Below, piece after piece: positions 29,301 to 38,333 of a DNA stretch of 64,000 nucleotides. Under the pieces are notes generated by a model. The model was not told the origin of the DNA, did not search any database, and worked only from the letters and a program-made list of their open reading frames with translations. The stretch is from Candidatus Gastranaerophilales bacterium. Lineage in GTDB: Bacteria; Cyanobacteriota; Vampirovibrionia; Gastranaerophilales; Gastranaerophilaceae. Numbering within the stretch: the stretch's first letter is position 1; each line of letters opens with the position of its first letter. Both the position numbers and the translations under genes were made by a program. The stretch covers positions 124,001-188,000 of the forward strand of contig CALUWA010000003.1 of NCBI GenBank assembly GCA_944324365.1, read 5' to 3'.

Positions 29301-32300
29301 GGGTTTAACGGAACATTAAATGTAAATTCCGGAACTGTTTTATTTGAGAAAACTCCGGATAATACCTTCTTTAGCAGCAATGCTAAAATTAATGTTGATA
29401 ATGCCGAATTTGATTACAACACAACTGATAGTGCATACGAATTTTCCGGCAGTAACTTTAGCAAAACAACCCTTACTAACGGCGGTACATTATCTATTTC
29501 CGGACAGAGCAGCAATACAAGCAATTTTGTTTTAAACAGCGGCTGGCTTACATCTGCAAATGCAGACAATCAGTTAATATTCTCAAATGCAAATTATGTA
29601 ATCCAAAGTGCTTTCCTTGACGAAGGAAATTCGGGAGATATTGCTTTTAATTCCTCAATAGTTGATTTTGCTGCAGATGATAACCAAACTGCGGTTGGAA
29701 ATTATAATACAGGAAACTTTAACTATACTTTGAACAATTCTACATTAGATGTTTCAAATACTATTGCTGGTGATACTTATAACTTTAACGAGCTCAATTT
29801 TGAAAACGGTTCTCAGTTGGGTCTGGATGTTGATTTGGTCTTAGATACCGATAATAATGTAAGACCATATGGAGATATCATTAATGCAAACAGCGGCTCG
29901 GGAGTTGTTGAAATAACCAAGTTATATATAACCGACGATAACGGCAGATTTATACAGGAGGGCGACCAGCTTTCAAAAGGTATTATTAAGGTATTTGACG
30001 GTACTAATAATCTGAAGGTTGCCGAACAAAATGATGCCAGAATTTTAAGCTGGGCAACAAATGTTTACAGATACGGAATTACTTCTGCCCAGACTGACCG
30101 CGAATCTGACAGTATAAAAATTATTGTTGACGGATATTCAAACTTTGATACTCTTCGGGATATGAATATCTATGATCCGGATAACAATGGTGAAGGCGGT
30201 AATAGAGGTTTTAGTTTTATCAGCGGATTGGAAAGTACACCATATTATATTTACAGGGATTTGGATACCACTTCAAAAGGTACGTTTACTGTTTTGGGAA
30301 GTATTAATGCCGACGGACAAAAAAGTATTTTATCCGGGATTTTGAAACCTCTTGAAATCACTCAGGATGATGCGGGTGAAAGACTTACCGTAAATCCGGA
30401 CGGTTCAATAACATTTGACGGTGTGACTCTTCAGCAGGGCGAGTATACTACATCAACAAGAACAGGCATAGACGGAACAGTTGAAACTGTTTATAATCTT
30501 CCAACGTCGGCTTTCAGCGGAGAGCAGACAAACGGCTCAATGTTTGAAATAATCAACGAAACAGAATTTTCAATGGAAAATGTTCTTGTTCAGGATGCAA
30601 AAAGATACGCATCTGATAATATAAAAGATGGTGCTGTAGTTTATGCAAAGAATGAAAATGCAACTGTCAGTCTTAGCGGAGTGGATTTTAGCAACAACTC
30701 TGTAGAAGGCGGTTATGGCGGTGTAATTGCAAATTATCTGAGCAAAGAGTTTTCAATTAATGGAAGTACAATTTCTTCTAACAGTGCAGCTCTTAACGGA
30801 GGTGCTATTTACAATACTTCTGACGGATTTACGATTATTAATGCCGTATTGGATTCAAACAGTGCAAAAGACGGATACGGCGGTGCGATTTATACAAATA
30901 AAGATATAAGAATTGCTGATTCAAGTTTTGGTACAACCGGGTTAAACACTCATCAAAACGGTATTGCAAATGATATTTATATAGACGGCAGTGCAAATGT
31001 TACATATGAAGCCACAACAGGTACCACAAACTATATAAACAGCGGTCTTGCAGGAACTGGTTCATTTACAAAAACAGGAGCCGGAATATTAAATTTAGCC
31101 GGAAATAACAAGGATTTGACCGGAAATTTCGCGATAAATCAGGGTGAATTGATATTTACGGCTGATAGTGCGGATGATTCTTTTGTGAGTGCGGCTTCTA
31201 CATCTGTAGATGGTGTGTTAACAATGAATATTGCAGATACCTTGTCATCTTCAATTAATAACCTTTCCGGCGGCGGTACCGTTAATAAAAATTCTACCGG
31301 CAGTTTAACGCTTACAGGTGATAATTCCGGTTATAACGGACAATTCAATATTAACGGAGGAACGGCATATTTTACAAAGAATTCCGATACAGATTATATT
31401 TCGGGAACAACTTCCGTAGCACAGGGTGCAGTCCTTGATTATATGGCAAATGCTGATGATACATTAAATAATATCTCCGGTGAAGGACTTTTGATTAAAA
31501 ACGGAGATGCTGTTTTGAATGTAAACGGTCAAAATTCGAACGCATTTGATATAAATATGCAGATTAACAGTGGCAAACTTAACTATACCGCAGCTGAAAA
31601 CGGTAATATAACCATCGGTTCAAATGTTATCCCGTCTGTAAGCTTTGGCAGCCAAAATACAAATGCATCATTACAGTTAAATAACGGAACATATACTCTT
31701 GAAAGCGAACTTGTAAATTCGTTGGGTAATAATATTATATTTGATTCTGCTGAAATCAAACTTACCGCTGATAATTACACAGACGGAAATTATACAATTC
31801 AAAATTCCGTAATTAATCTTATCAATGACGGTTTGGCAGAAACAAAAACGTTCAACAATCTGACTACAACGGATTCAACATTGAAAATAGATGTAAACCT
31901 CACAGAACCCGCAGATACAACAGACAGGCTTGTTGCAAATAACGGCGGCGGGAATATTCAGCTGGCACTTACGGAAATCAATTTGAACGACAACGACCTT
32001 CCGAAATTCGATAACGGTCTTATGGTTCCGGAGAGGGTAATTAATGTTTTAGGCGGAAACCTCACATTTAATAATGAAGATTCTATCAGCGGCTGGGCAA
32101 CGGATGCTTACATATATGATGTTTCAGCAGTCGGACAGGACTTGATTTTGACGGCTATCGCAGCTAATGATGACAATTCTTTGAAAGCCATGAACCAGTT
32201 TAAGCAGAATGAAGGTGGCGGTATCAGAGGTTTTCAGTTTAATGATGAGGACAGAGGAACGTATATTATAAGAGAAGATCTCGGCACAACTTCTCAGGGA

Positions 32301-34838
32301 ACATTTACGGTTAATGGCTTGGCTGACGGTTCAACTGTAATTTCCGGGGAAGATGCGAACGGAGATGCTTCAAAATCCTTCTTTGAGGTTACGCAGGATA
32401 CTGACTTGACAGTTAATAATGTAACTATTGAAAATGCATACGCGGATGACAGAGGCGGTTCTGTCGTAATCGCAGATAATGAAAATGCGAATGTTGTTTT
32501 GAATAATGTCAATATCAATTCAAGTTCTTCTGCCGGTGACGGAGGTGCGATAAATAATACAAATTCAAATAGTTTTACAATATCCGGTTCAAATATGAGC
32601 AATATCACTACTGACGGCAAAGGCGGAGCTATTTATACAAAAGATAGTATGACTATTGTAGACTCCAGCTTTGGTACAGATGGTGTTAATACGCATCAAA
32701 ACGCTGAACAGAACGATATTTACATAGAGGGAACGGATACAACAGTTAATTTTGTGACAAATACTGATTCTGATATTGCAAGTGGTCTTGCCGGAGATGG
32801 TATTTTGAATAAGTCCGGCTCCGAAACTCTTAATCTTTCCGGAAATAACAAAGATTTCACGGGGAATTTGAATGTAGCGGAAGGAACTCTTTCTTTTGAA
32901 CAAAACAGTGCGGATGATACTTATATTTCAGGCAATACAAATATAGAACAAGCCGGAACAGTTAATATCAACGCAAATGAAACAGATATAATTCCGGGAA
33001 CATTCAGCGGTGCCGGTACATTGAATAAAAACGGGGAAAATAACCTGATAATTACGGGCGACAACTCAGGATTTAAGGGACAGACAAATATTAATGAAGG
33101 CGAAATTGTATTTAATGCGGAAACAAGTTCTGATAAGTATTTCAGCGGAAGCACAAATATTACTGAAAATGGTGCATTAACCGTAAATGCCGGACAAAAT
33201 GTTTCAGTTTCAAATATTTCCGGTACAGGTACTATAAATAAAAATGGTTCCGGAAGTATTGTATTCAGCGGAAACAACAGTGGCTTCAATGGTGATTTGA
33301 ATATGAATGCCGGAGAACTTGCGCTTGCTTCTGGTGCTCTTCTTGGTCAAATAAACAGCGCAACTTTTGAGGACGGAACTTCGATTAATCTTCAAAATAC
33401 GTCTGTAATTGATCATGGAAACTGGCATTATACAACAGATCCTAACCCTTCAAGTATTGAGCATTTATCTTTTAACCAGCTTACTTTGAACGGTGATGTT
33501 GGATTTAATATTGATGTTGATTTGAAAGCTCAGGCTGCGGATAGTATTTATGCAAACGAAATTCTTGGTGACGGCAGACTGGTAATCGGCGGAAACAGTT
33601 TAAATGTAGTGAGTGACACGATTATAAAAGACAGTATTATTCAAATAGCTTCAGGTGCATTTACGGATCCTGCTTTCAGCGACAGAATTATATTGGATCC
33701 TTCCGTAACGTCTGTTATGGGCCCTGTTCAAAGGTATGATGTTGCATATTCAAACGGTGCTTTATCTTTCTCAAGGCAGGGAGGTTTACATCCTTCGCTG
33801 GATATGGTTAACCCTGCTGCGCTGGCATCTTCTGTTGCAACCCAGGTCGGTGGTTATTTGACACAATTGCAGACATTGCATGCAGGTTTTTATCATATGG
33901 AAAGATATACTAAATATCCTTATATGTTGAGGCTTACTGCAGAATCTGTAAATAAAAACGCAATCAGTGATACTCCGGTTTATCAAAAATCCACTTTGCC
34001 TGAAACCTCAAGTGCTATGTGGGTACAGCCTTATACTACATTTGAACAGGTTCACTTAAGAGGCGGACTGGATGTTTCAAACGTAGCGTACGGTGCGATT
34101 TACGGCGGAGATTCTGATCTTGTTGATTTAGGCCACGGGTTTAAGGGAGTTATATCGACGTTTGTAGGTTATAACGGTGCACATCAGTCATTCAACGGTG
34201 TGAGTATGAACCAGCAGGGTGGTACGCTTGGTGTTACCGGAACTTTGTATAAGGGCAATTTCTTTACAGGTTTGACTGTTTCAACCGGTGCAAGTGCGGG
34301 AGAAGCTTATACAATGTACGGAACAGATTCGTTTGCAATGATTACGGCTGGTGCTGCTTCAAAAACCGGTTACAACTGGGAAATTAAAGACGGCAGATTA
34401 ATAATTCAACCGTCATTGTTCCTCGGATATACCTTTGTAAATACATTTGATTATACAAATGTTGCCGGAGTGAAAATGGATTCTGATCCTTTAAATGCAA
34501 TTCAGATTGTTCCGGGATTGAAAATTATCGGCAACCTTAAAAACGGATGGCAGCCGTATTTGGGTGTTAATATGGTTTGGAGCGTAATGGATAAGACAAA
34601 TGTTATGGCAAATGATGTCAGATTACCTCAGTTATCTGTTAAGCCTTATGTAGAGTACGGAGTCGGTGTCCAAAAGTCATGGGGTGAAAGATTTACGGCA
34701 TTCTTCCAAACTATGCTGCGAAACGGCGGCAGAACCGGTGTTGCTCTTACGGCAGGTTTCAGATGGTCGATAGGAAAAGATCCGTCAAAGGAAAACGTAA
34801 CAAAACCTGTTACAAAGAAAGTTGTAAAATCTTTGTAG
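23349..34838 (+). CDS. Giant modular autotransporter adhesin (Pmp-like passenger, 3829 aa)
   Basis: A signal peptide (1-30, ending SPSYSA) leads to a passenger of about 3,500 residues. Seventeen or so GGAIY-type repeats and FxxN motifs (SFTGN, SFTNN, EFISN) resemble chlamydial polymorphic membrane proteins. Autotransporter-associated beta-strand repeats (KNGSGDLTLTG type) alternate with them. A large module recurs: LKxMNxY, RGFxx, YNIAQDLExTxxGTFxVxG, SxISG, SFFEVT, then a GGAI block. Its anchors are near residues 746, 1466, 2265 and 2942. The beta-barrel runs from WVQPYTTFEQ (about 3558) to VALTAGFRWSIG. A further basic tail of about 20 residues ends VVKSL, whereas most barrels end in an aromatic residue. 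GGGAAG lies close to the ATG. Surface adhesion is inferred. Confidence 0.93.
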   Translation: MLKKRDVLKLALASAVIVGSIAFSSPSYSAVVNVDNGNDDRQTYDTSIRNGNLYQSGNIINIVNDIVLTDNLPTISDRQDVTIQSSDGNHFTVDGNTTFDRDGNIDNFNYGYIINNSSVNINNLTFDKMGHSIGLAENVSNVYGAALNIQDANSVVNLSNVNITNSSLNAVTTTAFGLARNAYGGAIYNNGSELTISGSNISNSSIVASETEALTSAGNAFGGAIYNIGNGLRIDTTSFTGNTASTDGDGGSALGGAIYSSGDVTLGGGVEFSGNSDGAGANDIYFQSGGLIVNGLKSENANVISSGLASAGTSSVTVTDNGKLILNGDNRRFTGNAVVGENSSLTYGGTISNSILAQTNVTGNNGTVEFDFDDQRYDGLDAGMITTAAGVSGHFVKSGSGTLVLDSGDYSGFSGDVTVNGGTLEFSGTNYFSNASSNTVNTGASLIYTSSTDNTMSNLQGGGNFTKNGSGDLTLTGNDTNKFTGNAVINGGDLIANYENGTFFAPSATVNLNSSGLQYTTLNANNLSGGNFSSINLADGAVFNYTAEAGTTTIGNFYTSGNGNNSLVFNGSDTANFVLNNNFSKNGTGTDTITFNNADIALGNVSSISNNLVLNNSLIDLMDSQNRFNLTKLEINNLVATGDSRFNIDIFVNTETSDRIIVNGGSGILNIRELSFNQDFGIKDNFTVQVIENNNGSTVALAADSEINPQVAGWSTNMYEYEINAARSDGSSVYDSLNFEAQEATPNSLKIMNNYTLAPTRGFSLLEGAPVYNIAQDLEKTEPGTFTVNGISAEESIISGYRLSYVENPDGTIAYYNRDANGDYIVTQDRGSFFELTDQDETTDFTLENITIQYAARTNQDIKDGSVIYSSSDLASITVDSTNIKNNTSSGNGGAFDIQAANSVVIRDSVFDGNSSTGGAGGAIRSFADLYLSNTSFTNNTDSTGKNDIALGVGAGIRYNVDSGIVSELNGGISGGSGGTFEKIGTGTLNISGVNENYQGNILLTSGNIVYTAKDATDSFFENSDISISNGTSLTIDTSDKTDLAASDISGEGTLIKAGSETLNVSGNNENFKGEIRVNGGELAYKADTDSARFFNSSSITLAGDTVLSVDTNGMQNQTGGRIFSEDNTAVFNKNGAGDFNLVGYNGDFTGTANINEGSLSFEKTYGSEYFSGQTNIAQGAVLNYTTELVNDAISNIAGTGTINKLGSNVLDMTDYTFSGTVNIQNGRFNAISSNENADDLDFNANVGSGTYLSYTAGDGSSVTLGGTGSKLAFTTQNSNATAEISDANVRLDIIENVTGNNVIINNSSSTTLAVQDYTGGNYTVNNSTFKLLNDQIRDYTFSSLTANNDFAEIDISLANTPSADNFTVENGSGVISISNFTLYGDSKLPDPIIPGETTKTVQVIHNGANSSISLIDTTNPDDIDTSLGAWATSYYEYNIDAGKSDAANEYYDTLEFLIAQETDPNTLKKMNQYKLGADDEGEKLRGFTVVENTDNPYNIAQDLETTAKGTFKVQGAGKNESIISGQRVGYTVNPDGTVQYSQNPDGTYKLSDNYGSFFEVTQASTNLQVNDLTIKDAQRTEQNIKDGSVLYMTQSSASFNNVLLDNNYAAGNGGAIAVAGGNLSLTNTDLINNEAGGNGGALYISKQNGVTPISSSSITGNTAGGNGGAIYIVGGGIRFSGTNDISSNHADGSGGAIYNDYGTFEISGTNTYSNNTSGSEGGAIYNNNGTINLSGTNTFSENVSDGTGGAIYNGTGTLNIADGTSFENNSSTNGNGGAIYNNGTGTLTNTEFISNNAQNGSAIYNDTNGSLTLTNPVFNGNLGNSYLYNNGTITLDAQNTLNLQNNTAAGIINNNKLNFNGTINVYDTIAAETGRGTIDVNGNTSLYNTVTDQNINIVSGNLAIGQSGNTNTDAILNNVNLVINENTTATLNNNFVNGGSITTNGIFNIVNPDDITISSNMSGSGTVNKSEAGLLTLNGKSNAGFNGTLNVNSGTVLFEKTPDNTFFSSNAKINVDNAEFDYNTTDSAYEFSGSNFSKTTLTNGGTLSISGQSSNTSNFVLNSGWLTSANADNQLIFSNANYVIQSAFLDEGNSGDIAFNSSIVDFAADDNQTAVGNYNTGNFNYTLNNSTLDVSNTIAGDTYNFNELNFENGSQLGLDVDLVLDTDNNVRPYGDIINANSGSGVVEITKLYITDDNGRFIQEGDQLSKGIIKVFDGTNNLKVAEQNDARILSWATNVYRYGITSAQTDRESDSIKIIVDGYSNFDTLRDMNIYDPDNNGEGGNRGFSFISGLESTPYYIYRDLDTTSKGTFTVLGSINADGQKSILSGILKPLEITQDDAGERLTVNPDGSITFDGVTLQQGEYTTSTRTGIDGTVETVYNLPTSAFSGEQTNGSMFEIINETEFSMENVLVQDAKRYASDNIKDGAVVYAKNENATVSLSGVDFSNNSVEGGYGGVIANYLSKEFSINGSTISSNSAALNGGAIYNTSDGFTIINAVLDSNSAKDGYGGAIYTNKDIRIADSSFGTTGLNTHQNGIANDIYIDGSANVTYEATTGTTNYINSGLAGTGSFTKTGAGILNLAGNNKDLTGNFAINQGELIFTADSADDSFVSAASTSVDGVLTMNIADTLSSSINNLSGGGTVNKNSTGSLTLTGDNSGYNGQFNINGGTAYFTKNSDTDYISGTTSVAQGAVLDYMANADDTLNNISGEGLLIKNGDAVLNVNGQNSNAFDINMQINSGKLNYTAAENGNITIGSNVIPSVSFGSQNTNASLQLNNGTYTLESELVNSLGNNIIFDSAEIKLTADNYTDGNYTIQNSVINLINDGLAETKTFNNLTTTDSTLKIDVNLTEPADTTDRLVANNGGGNIQLALTEINLNDNDLPKFDNGLMVPERVINVLGGNLTFNNEDSISGWATDAYIYDVSAVGQDLILTAIAANDDNSLKAMNQFKQNEGGGIRGFQFNDEDRGTYIIREDLGTTSQGTFTVNGLADGSTVISGEDANGDASKSFFEVTQDTDLTVNNVTIENAYADDRGGSVVIADNENANVVLNNVNINSSSSAGDGGAINNTNSNSFTISGSNMSNITTDGKGGAIYTKDSMTIVDSSFGTDGVNTHQNAEQNDIYIEGTDTTVNFVTNTDSDIASGLAGDGILNKSGSETLNLSGNNKDFTGNLNVAEGTLSFEQNSADDTYISGNTNIEQAGTVNINANETDIIPGTFSGAGTLNKNGENNLIITGDNSGFKGQTNINEGEIVFNAETSSDKYFSGSTNITENGALTVNAGQNVSVSNISGTGTINKNGSGSIVFSGNNSGFNGDLNMNAGELALASGALLGQINSATFEDGTSINLQNTSVIDHGNWHYTTDPNPSSIEHLSFNQLTLNGDVGFNIDVDLKAQAADSIYANEILGDGRLVIGGNSLNVVSDTIIKDSIIQIASGAFTDPAFSDRIILDPSVTSVMGPVQRYDVAYSNGALSFSRQGGLHPSLDMVNPAALASSVATQVGGYLTQLQTLHAGFYHMERYTKYPYMLRLTAESVNKNAISDTPVYQKSTLPETSSAMWVQPYTTFEQVHLRGGLDVSNVAYGAIYGGDSDLVDLGHGFKGVISTFVGYNGAHQSFNGVSMNQQGGTLGVTGTLYKGNFFTGLTVSTGASAGEAYTMYGTDSFAMITAGAASKTGYNWEIKDGRLIIQPSLFLGYTFVNTFDYTNVAGVKMDSDPLNAIQIVPGLKIIGNLKNGWQPYLGVNMVWSVMDKTNVMANDVRLPQLSVKPYVEYGVGVQKSWGERFTAFFQTMLRNGGRTGVALTAGFRWSIGKDPSKENVTKPVTKKVVKSL

Positions 34839-34859
34839 ATTAATTAAAAAATAATTCAA

Positions 34860-34890
34860 GCAGGGGAGTGTTACAGCTTCCCTGCTCGTT
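34860..34890 (+). terminator. Terminator of the autotransporter gene
   Basis: Arms GCAGGGGAG and CTTCCCTGC (one G-T pair) with an 8-base loop, 21 bases after the stop. The T tract is short. Confidence 0.65.
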
Positions 34891-34925
34891 TATTTGTGCT
34901 ATCATACATAAAAAAGGATGACGGG

Positions 34926-36644
34926 ATGAAAAATATCGAACAAATTATACGCGTAAGCAAAGGGAGCACAGATGCAGACCTTGTGCTTAAAAATGCCAGA
35001 CTTGTAAATGTATTGTCGGAAGAAATATATGAAACAGATATCGCAATAACCGGGGATATAATTGCCGGAATTTCAAAGGGATATAGGGGGAAAAAAGAGA
35101 TAGATTTAGACGGAGCATATGTGTCGCCTTCTTTTATAGACGGGCATGTGCATCTTGAAAGTTCAATGCTTCTGCCGTCGGAATTTGCAAGACTTGTCGT
35201 TCCGTCGGGTACAACTACGGTGGTAGCGGATCCGCACGAAATTTCAAATGTTATGGGACTCCAGGGAATAAGTTTTATGCGGGAAGCTACAAAGAATCTT
35301 CCGCTCGATGTTTATATGACACTTCCTTCCTGTGTTCCGGCTACGAACCTTGAAACTTCTGGTGTTGAGCTAAATAGTTATGATTTGGCACTTTTGATAG
35401 ATGCTCCGTGGGTTTTGGGTATTGCCGAGATGATGAATTTCCCGGGTGTGATTGAGGAGGATAACAGTGTTTTAAGCAAAATAAAACTCGGGCTTGAAAA
35501 AAATAAAAGAATTGACGGACACGCCCCGCATCTTTGCGGCAAAAATCTTGATGCCTATGTTGCGGCGGGAATAGCCTCTGATCACGAATGTACAACTGCA
35601 GAAGAAGCCATTGAGAAATTACGGCTCGGAATGCATATTATGGTTCGTGAAGCAACTGGAGCAAGAGATTTGGAGGCTTTGGCACCGGTTTTGAAAGATT
35701 ACAACACAAGAAAGTGTATGTTTGTAACAGATGACAGGCACCCTAAGCATTTGAAACAGCATATTTCAAAAATGGTCAAAAAAGCGGTATCTTTAGGTGT
35801 TGAGCCGATAAAAGCAATCCAGATGGCAAGTCTTAATACCGCGGAATATTTTAAACTCCAAAATCTCGGTGCAATAGCTCCGGGATACAAGGCTGATATC
35901 GCAATTTTTAAAGATTTGCAAAACTTTGAGCCTTATATGGTTTTTAAAAACGGTAAGCTTGTTGCCCAGGAAGGTAAAATGCTTGTTGATGCCGCAGGGT
36001 TTAAAATTCCGCAGATAAGAGGTTCCGTCAATATAAGATGGCTTAATAAAGACGATTTTAAGATAAAAGTTCCCGAAAACAAAAAGCAAATAAAGGTTAT
36101 AAACGTTATTCCGCAGCAGCTCATTACAAAGCAGACTGTAGAGAATGCTTTGATAAAAGACGGAGTTGCAATTTCAGATACAGAACATGATATTTTGAAA
36201 ATTGCGGTTATTGAACGTCACAGAGCAAGCGGCAATATCGGATTGGGATTTGTAAAAGGGTTTGGAATAAAAAGTGGTGCTATAGCTTCGACTGTTGCTC
36301 ACGACAGTCACAATATGATTGTAATCGGTACAAATGATGAGGATATGTACCAGGCTGCCGTTGAACTTGTTAAATCCCAGGGCGGAAAGATTATTGTTAA
36401 TAACGGAAAAGTACTGGCACATCTTGCTTTGCCGATTGCGGGTTTGATGTCGGATAAGCCTTATGAAGAAGTTAACGCGAAGCTTGAAACTCTTGAAAAG
36501 GCCGCAAAAGATATTGGATGTATAATTGACGATCCTTTTATGAGTATGGCATTTTTGTCACTGTCTGTAATCCCTGAACTTAAGATAACGGATAAAGGGC
36601 TTATAGATGTAAACAAATTTGAAATTACGGAACTTTTTGTATAA
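34926..36644 (+). CDS. ade: Adenine deaminase
   Basis: Converts adenine to hypoxanthine and ammonia in purine salvage. The amidohydrolase metal site is visible as DGHVHLESSM near residue 73. PHEISNVMG, GHAPHLCG and TDDRHP provide further ligands. The C-terminal domain with GFGIKSGAIASTVAHDSHN is characteristic of bacterial Ade. The frame opens at 34896, but AAGGA before ATG 34926 favours 572 residues, the normal length. It is convergent with larE, only three bases apart. Confidence 0.95.
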   Translation: MKNIEQIIRVSKGSTDADLVLKNARLVNVLSEEIYETDIAITGDIIAGISKGYRGKKEIDLDGAYVSPSFIDGHVHLESSMLLPSEFARLVVPSGTTTVVADPHEISNVMGLQGISFMREATKNLPLDVYMTLPSCVPATNLETSGVELNSYDLALLIDAPWVLGIAEMMNFPGVIEEDNSVLSKIKLGLEKNKRIDGHAPHLCGKNLDAYVAAGIASDHECTTAEEAIEKLRLGMHIMVREATGARDLEALAPVLKDYNTRKCMFVTDDRHPKHLKQHISKMVKKAVSLGVEPIKAIQMASLNTAEYFKLQNLGAIAPGYKADIAIFKDLQNFEPYMVFKNGKLVAQEGKMLVDAAGFKIPQIRGSVNIRWLNKDDFKIKVPENKKQIKVINVIPQQLITKQTVENALIKDGVAISDTEHDILKIAVIERHRASGNIGLGFVKGFGIKSGAIASTVAHDSHNMIVIGTNDEDMYQAAVELVKSQGGKIIVNNGKVLAHLALPIAGLMSDKPYEEVNAKLETLEKAAKDIGCIIDDPFMSMAFLSLSVIPELKITDKGLIDVNKFEITELFV

Positions 36645-36647
36645 GGG

Positions 36648-37430
36648 CTACAAATCCATACTCCCGCTTCGAAAGCCTTCTAAATCCAGGGTTATATATT
36701 TTAAGCCGATATTTTTCAGTGCTGCTGTTATTTCTGATTTTTTATCAATAAAATCCTGAAAAAATTCCGGCAAGATTTCGATGCGGGCAATGTTATCGTA
36801 AAGTCTTAAGCGGCAGCACTCAAAACCGAAATGTTTTAATATTTTTTCGCCGTTTTCAACCATTTGTAATTTTTTATCAGTTAAATTTGTTCCGTATGGA
36901 AAACGTGTCGCAAGGCAAGGGGTGGAGGGTTTATCGTAGGATGTTATGCCGAGATTTTTGGCGTATTTTCGTATTTCGCTTTTTGTAATCTCAAACTTTG
37001 CAAACGGAGAAAGTACCCCTAATTCATTAAGAGCTTTTCTGCCCGGACGGTAGACTTTTAAATCGTCAAAGTTTGTTCCGTCAATTATTATATTGCGGCC
37101 GTTTTGATTTGCTGTATTAATAATTTTTTCAAACATCATTTTTTTGCAGTGATAGCATCTGTCCTTCGGGTTAGATAAAATCACGGGATTTTGAAAAATA
37201 TCTATATCAAGAATGATGTGTTTAACCTGCAGAGAATTGCAAATTTCTTGTGTAAATTTAATCTCTTCTTCTGTTTGCAGATTGGAGTTAAGGGTCACAG
37301 CTAAAATGTTTAAATCTTTGCACAGATAAAGTAACAGTATGCTGTCAATTCCGCCGGAAAAAGCAAGGCATAAGCCCTGCCTTTTCAAGTCGTTTAAGTA
37401 ATTTTGTAAATTTTTAAATTTACTAAGCAT
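36648..37430 (-). CDS. larE: Sulfur transferase LarE (nickel-pincer cofactor synthesis)
   Basis: LarE is a PP-loop enzyme that adenylates the dicarboxylated pyridinium mononucleotide made by LarB and inserts sulfur. SGGIDS at 25-30 is the PP-loop, and the sulfur-donor Cys is C172 in STPCLATRFPYG. A CYHC pair (C92, C95) could, with C172, hold an Fe-S cluster. Catalytic sulfur transfer of that kind is reported for some three-cysteine LarE proteins, in contrast to the sacrificial single-Cys type. The length of 260 residues is normal. It starts inside the end of the transporter gene (ATGCTTAG overlap), so it is translationally coupled and last in the unit. Confidence 0.9.
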   Translation of the reverse strand: MLSKFKNLQNYLNDLKRQGLCLAFSGGIDSILLLYLCKDLNILAVTLNSNLQTEEEIKFTQEICNSLQVKHIILDIDIFQNPVILSNPKDRCYHCKKMMFEKIINTANQNGRNIIIDGTNFDDLKVYRPGRKALNELGVLSPFAKFEITKSEIRKYAKNLGITSYDKPSTPCLATRFPYGTNLTDKKLQMVENGEKILKHFGFECCRLRLYDNIARIEILPEFFQDFIDKKSEITAALKNIGLKYITLDLEGFRSGSMDL

Positions 37431-38331
37431 CTTCTTGTACAGTCTTTCTTGTTAGCATTATACCTGCAAAATACATTATTGCAGCTACTGCAAAAAGTCC
37501 GGCAATACTGCCAAAAGTATAAGGCATACTTCCGAATACGGCAGATTTAGCCTGTAAAGCTTCCGACATATTGTAAATAACCCCTTGTGTCTGCATAACA
37601 ACGGCATCTGAAATATTTAATAATGACCATTCCAAACCGTCAGGCTTTTGGGAAGCATACGGAGATATAACTCCCGCTAACAAAAGTGCAGCAGCACTAA
37701 ATGAATATGACAGATTTTTGCTGCTGACGTTTTTCGCAAAAGCAACAATAGCTGCAGTTGCAATACCTTCAGCCAATCCTATCGGCAAATGTATCATCTG
37801 CATAAGACCGGTAAAAGTCATAATGCTTGATAATGCAACAGAGCCGGAGAGTGCGCCCTCTGCAACAACGGCGATTGAGCCGAGTTGTAATGCTGCGATA
37901 GAAGCTAATACTGCGCCCAAAACGGCTTTGTTTCTATCGGCAAGCGGTTTGTATAATAAAGGATAGGCAACAAAACAAGACAGAATGCCCATATTAAAGA
38001 TGTTACATCCTAAAGCAAGTAATCCGCCGTCTGCAAAAAATACGGCCTGAACCAATAAAATAGAACACATCGCCAAAAATGCCGCATAAGGGCCTAATAT
38101 CGCCGCCAAAAGCACTCCGCCGACAATATGCCCGCTTGAACCGGTTGCCGGAATTGCAAAATTTATCATTTGTAAAGCAAAAATCAGACCGGTTACTGCT
38201 ATTGCCGGAAATATTTTGTCTTTTGAAAAATCTTTTCTTGCTTTTTGGTACGCATAAAATGCAGTTGCCCCCGCTACGGCGAGCATTGGAATTCCCGTAA
38301 CCGGGCAAATAATACCATTTCCTAAATGCAT
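37423..38331 (-). CDS. CbiM-type Ni/Co ECF transporter S component (CbiM with CbiN-like part)
   Basis: An integral membrane substrate-binding subunit for nickel or cobalt uptake. The protein starts MHLGNGIICPVTG. His2 and the flexible N-terminus form the metal site in this family, so the start is fixed. About six helices with GSSGHIVGG and the loop MIHLPIGLAEG follow. The last 95 residues, with PDGLEWSL and a terminal helix, resemble the CbiN/PDGLE domain, so the two subunits appear fused in 302 residues. Neighbouring lar genes suggest nickel. No ATPase (CbiO/NikO) or CbiQ partner lies in the window. Confidence 0.88.
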   Translation of the reverse strand: MHLGNGIICPVTGIPMLAVAGATAFYAYQKARKDFSKDKIFPAIAVTGLIFALQMINFAIPATGSSGHIVGGVLLAAILGPYAAFLAMCSILLVQAVFFADGGLLALGCNIFNMGILSCFVAYPLLYKPLADRNKAVLGAVLASIAALQLGSIAVVAEGALSGSVALSSIMTFTGLMQMIHLPIGLAEGIATAAIVAFAKNVSSKNLSYSFSAAALLLAGVISPYASQKPDGLEWSLLNISDAVVMQTQGVIYNMSEALQAKSAVFGSMPYTFGSIAGLFAVAAIMYFAGIMLTRKTVQEDA

Positions 38332-38333
38332 AA

